From the NCBI GenBank assembly GCA_017883345.1, contig JADGNT010000293.1, forward strand, positions 1 to 6,556: a stretch of DNA of 6,556 bases, read 5' to 3'. The DNA comes from Candidatus Solibacter sp. (GTDB lineage: Bacteria > Acidobacteriota > Terriglobia > Bryobacterales > Bryobacteraceae). Shown here in pieces: positions 6,375 to 6,556 of this stretch (within the stretch, counting starts at the first letter, position 1; each line of letters opens with the position of its first letter). Below the pieces are notes generated by a model. It had not been told where the DNA came from. It made no database searches and saw only the letters and a list, made by a program, of their open reading frames with translations. A program made the position numbers and the translations under genes.

Positions 6375-6382
6375 CGATACCC
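6369..6382. other. Small GNRA-loop hairpin
   Basis: GGGTA-GCGA-TACCC forms a perfect 5-bp stem with a GCGA tetraloop, a stable RNA motif. It lies 20 nt before the most likely GTG start of the helix-turn-helix gene and overlaps the stop of the tiny upstream frame. No T tract follows, so it is not a clear terminator. Confidence 0.4.
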
Positions 6383-6402
6383 AAAGTGCGTCGGCCCTTG
6401 TG

Positions 6403-6556
6403 CGGCCAGCGCCCCCAAGCGATCGCCGCGTGCCCCACGCAAAGCTACTCGGCGCGAAAGAGGTCGCGCATTGGCTCGGCGTGAGCAGAGCGTGGGTGTT
6501 TGAACATTCGAACGGACGCCGTCGCCCCTTCTTGCCGTCCGTAAAGCTGGGGAAAT
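6403..6556 (+). CDS. AlpA/excisionase-like helix-turn-helix protein, N-terminal part (runs off window)
   Basis: The frame reads KLLGAKEVAHWLGVSRAWVF, then EHSNGRRRPFLPSVKLGK, and is cut by the window end. This is the winged-helix fold of the HTH_17 / MerR-like excisionase group: a first helix with AKEVAHWLGV, a recognition helix VSRAWVFEH, and the start of the wing, where relatives continue with an aromatic/Arg strand after xLGK. Such small proteins (about 60-100 aa) serve as AlpA-type regulators or excisionases of prophages and integrative elements. The start is uncertain. GTG at 6403 is the first in-frame usual start after the stop at 6331-6333 and leaves about 16 residues before the domain; GTG at 6430 is also possible, and neither has a good ribosome binding site. 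It supports an integrated element on this side of the tRNA-like remnant. Confidence 0.75.

Overview
The window is GC-rich and looks like the chromosome of an environmental bacterium, most likely Acidobacteriota of the Bryobacter/Solibacter type. That placement is an inference from gene content: a WbaP-like glycan-initiating transferase, a secreted sialate O-acetylesterase-like enzyme, a DUF1080 (3-keto-disaccharide hydrolase family) lectin-fold protein, a Tat-exported Gfo/Idh/MocA oxidoreductase and a HEAT-repeat protein with a Pro/Ala/Gln-rich head. Planctomycetota or Verrucomicrobiota remain possible.

Layout. (1) 2-2528: three tightly spaced + strand genes. They are the C-terminus of a polyprenyl-phosphate sugar transferase (cut by the window edge), the esterase (10 nt later) and the DUF1080 protein (about 36 nt later). 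The spacing suggests one operon. (2) 2529-2817: an intergenic region with a near-perfect 29-bp inverted repeat, an 11-bp direct repeat spaced by exactly 200 bp, and a good sigma70-type promoter (TTGAGA-N17-TACAGT). (3) 2818-5085: a second, probably two-gene operon, with the Tat-signal oxidoreductase followed 30 nt later by the HEAT-repeat protein. (4) 5086-5599: about 500 bp with no confident gene. A short antisense CxxC reading frame is the best, weak candidate. (5) 5600-5662: a tRNA-Asp(GTC)-like sequence with intact anticodon and T arms but no D arm and a damaged 5' side, either a decayed tRNA or an attachment-site remnant. (6) 5662-6556: small genes of accessory character. They are a 97-aa helical protein of unknown function, a 14-bp perfect palindrome over its stop codon, a tiny 25-codon frame, and the start of an AlpA/excisionase-like helix-turn-helix gene that runs off the window.

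How the genes may work together. The left part reads as polysaccharide synthesis plus extracytoplasmic sugar modification. In characterised systems Gfo/Idh/MocA-type enzymes oxidise glycosides at C3 and DUF1080-family proteins cleave or hydrate the resulting 3-keto sugars. The esterase would remove acetyl groups. No substrate can be read from the sequence. The right part looks like the edge of a mobile element or genomic island. No integrase lies within the window.
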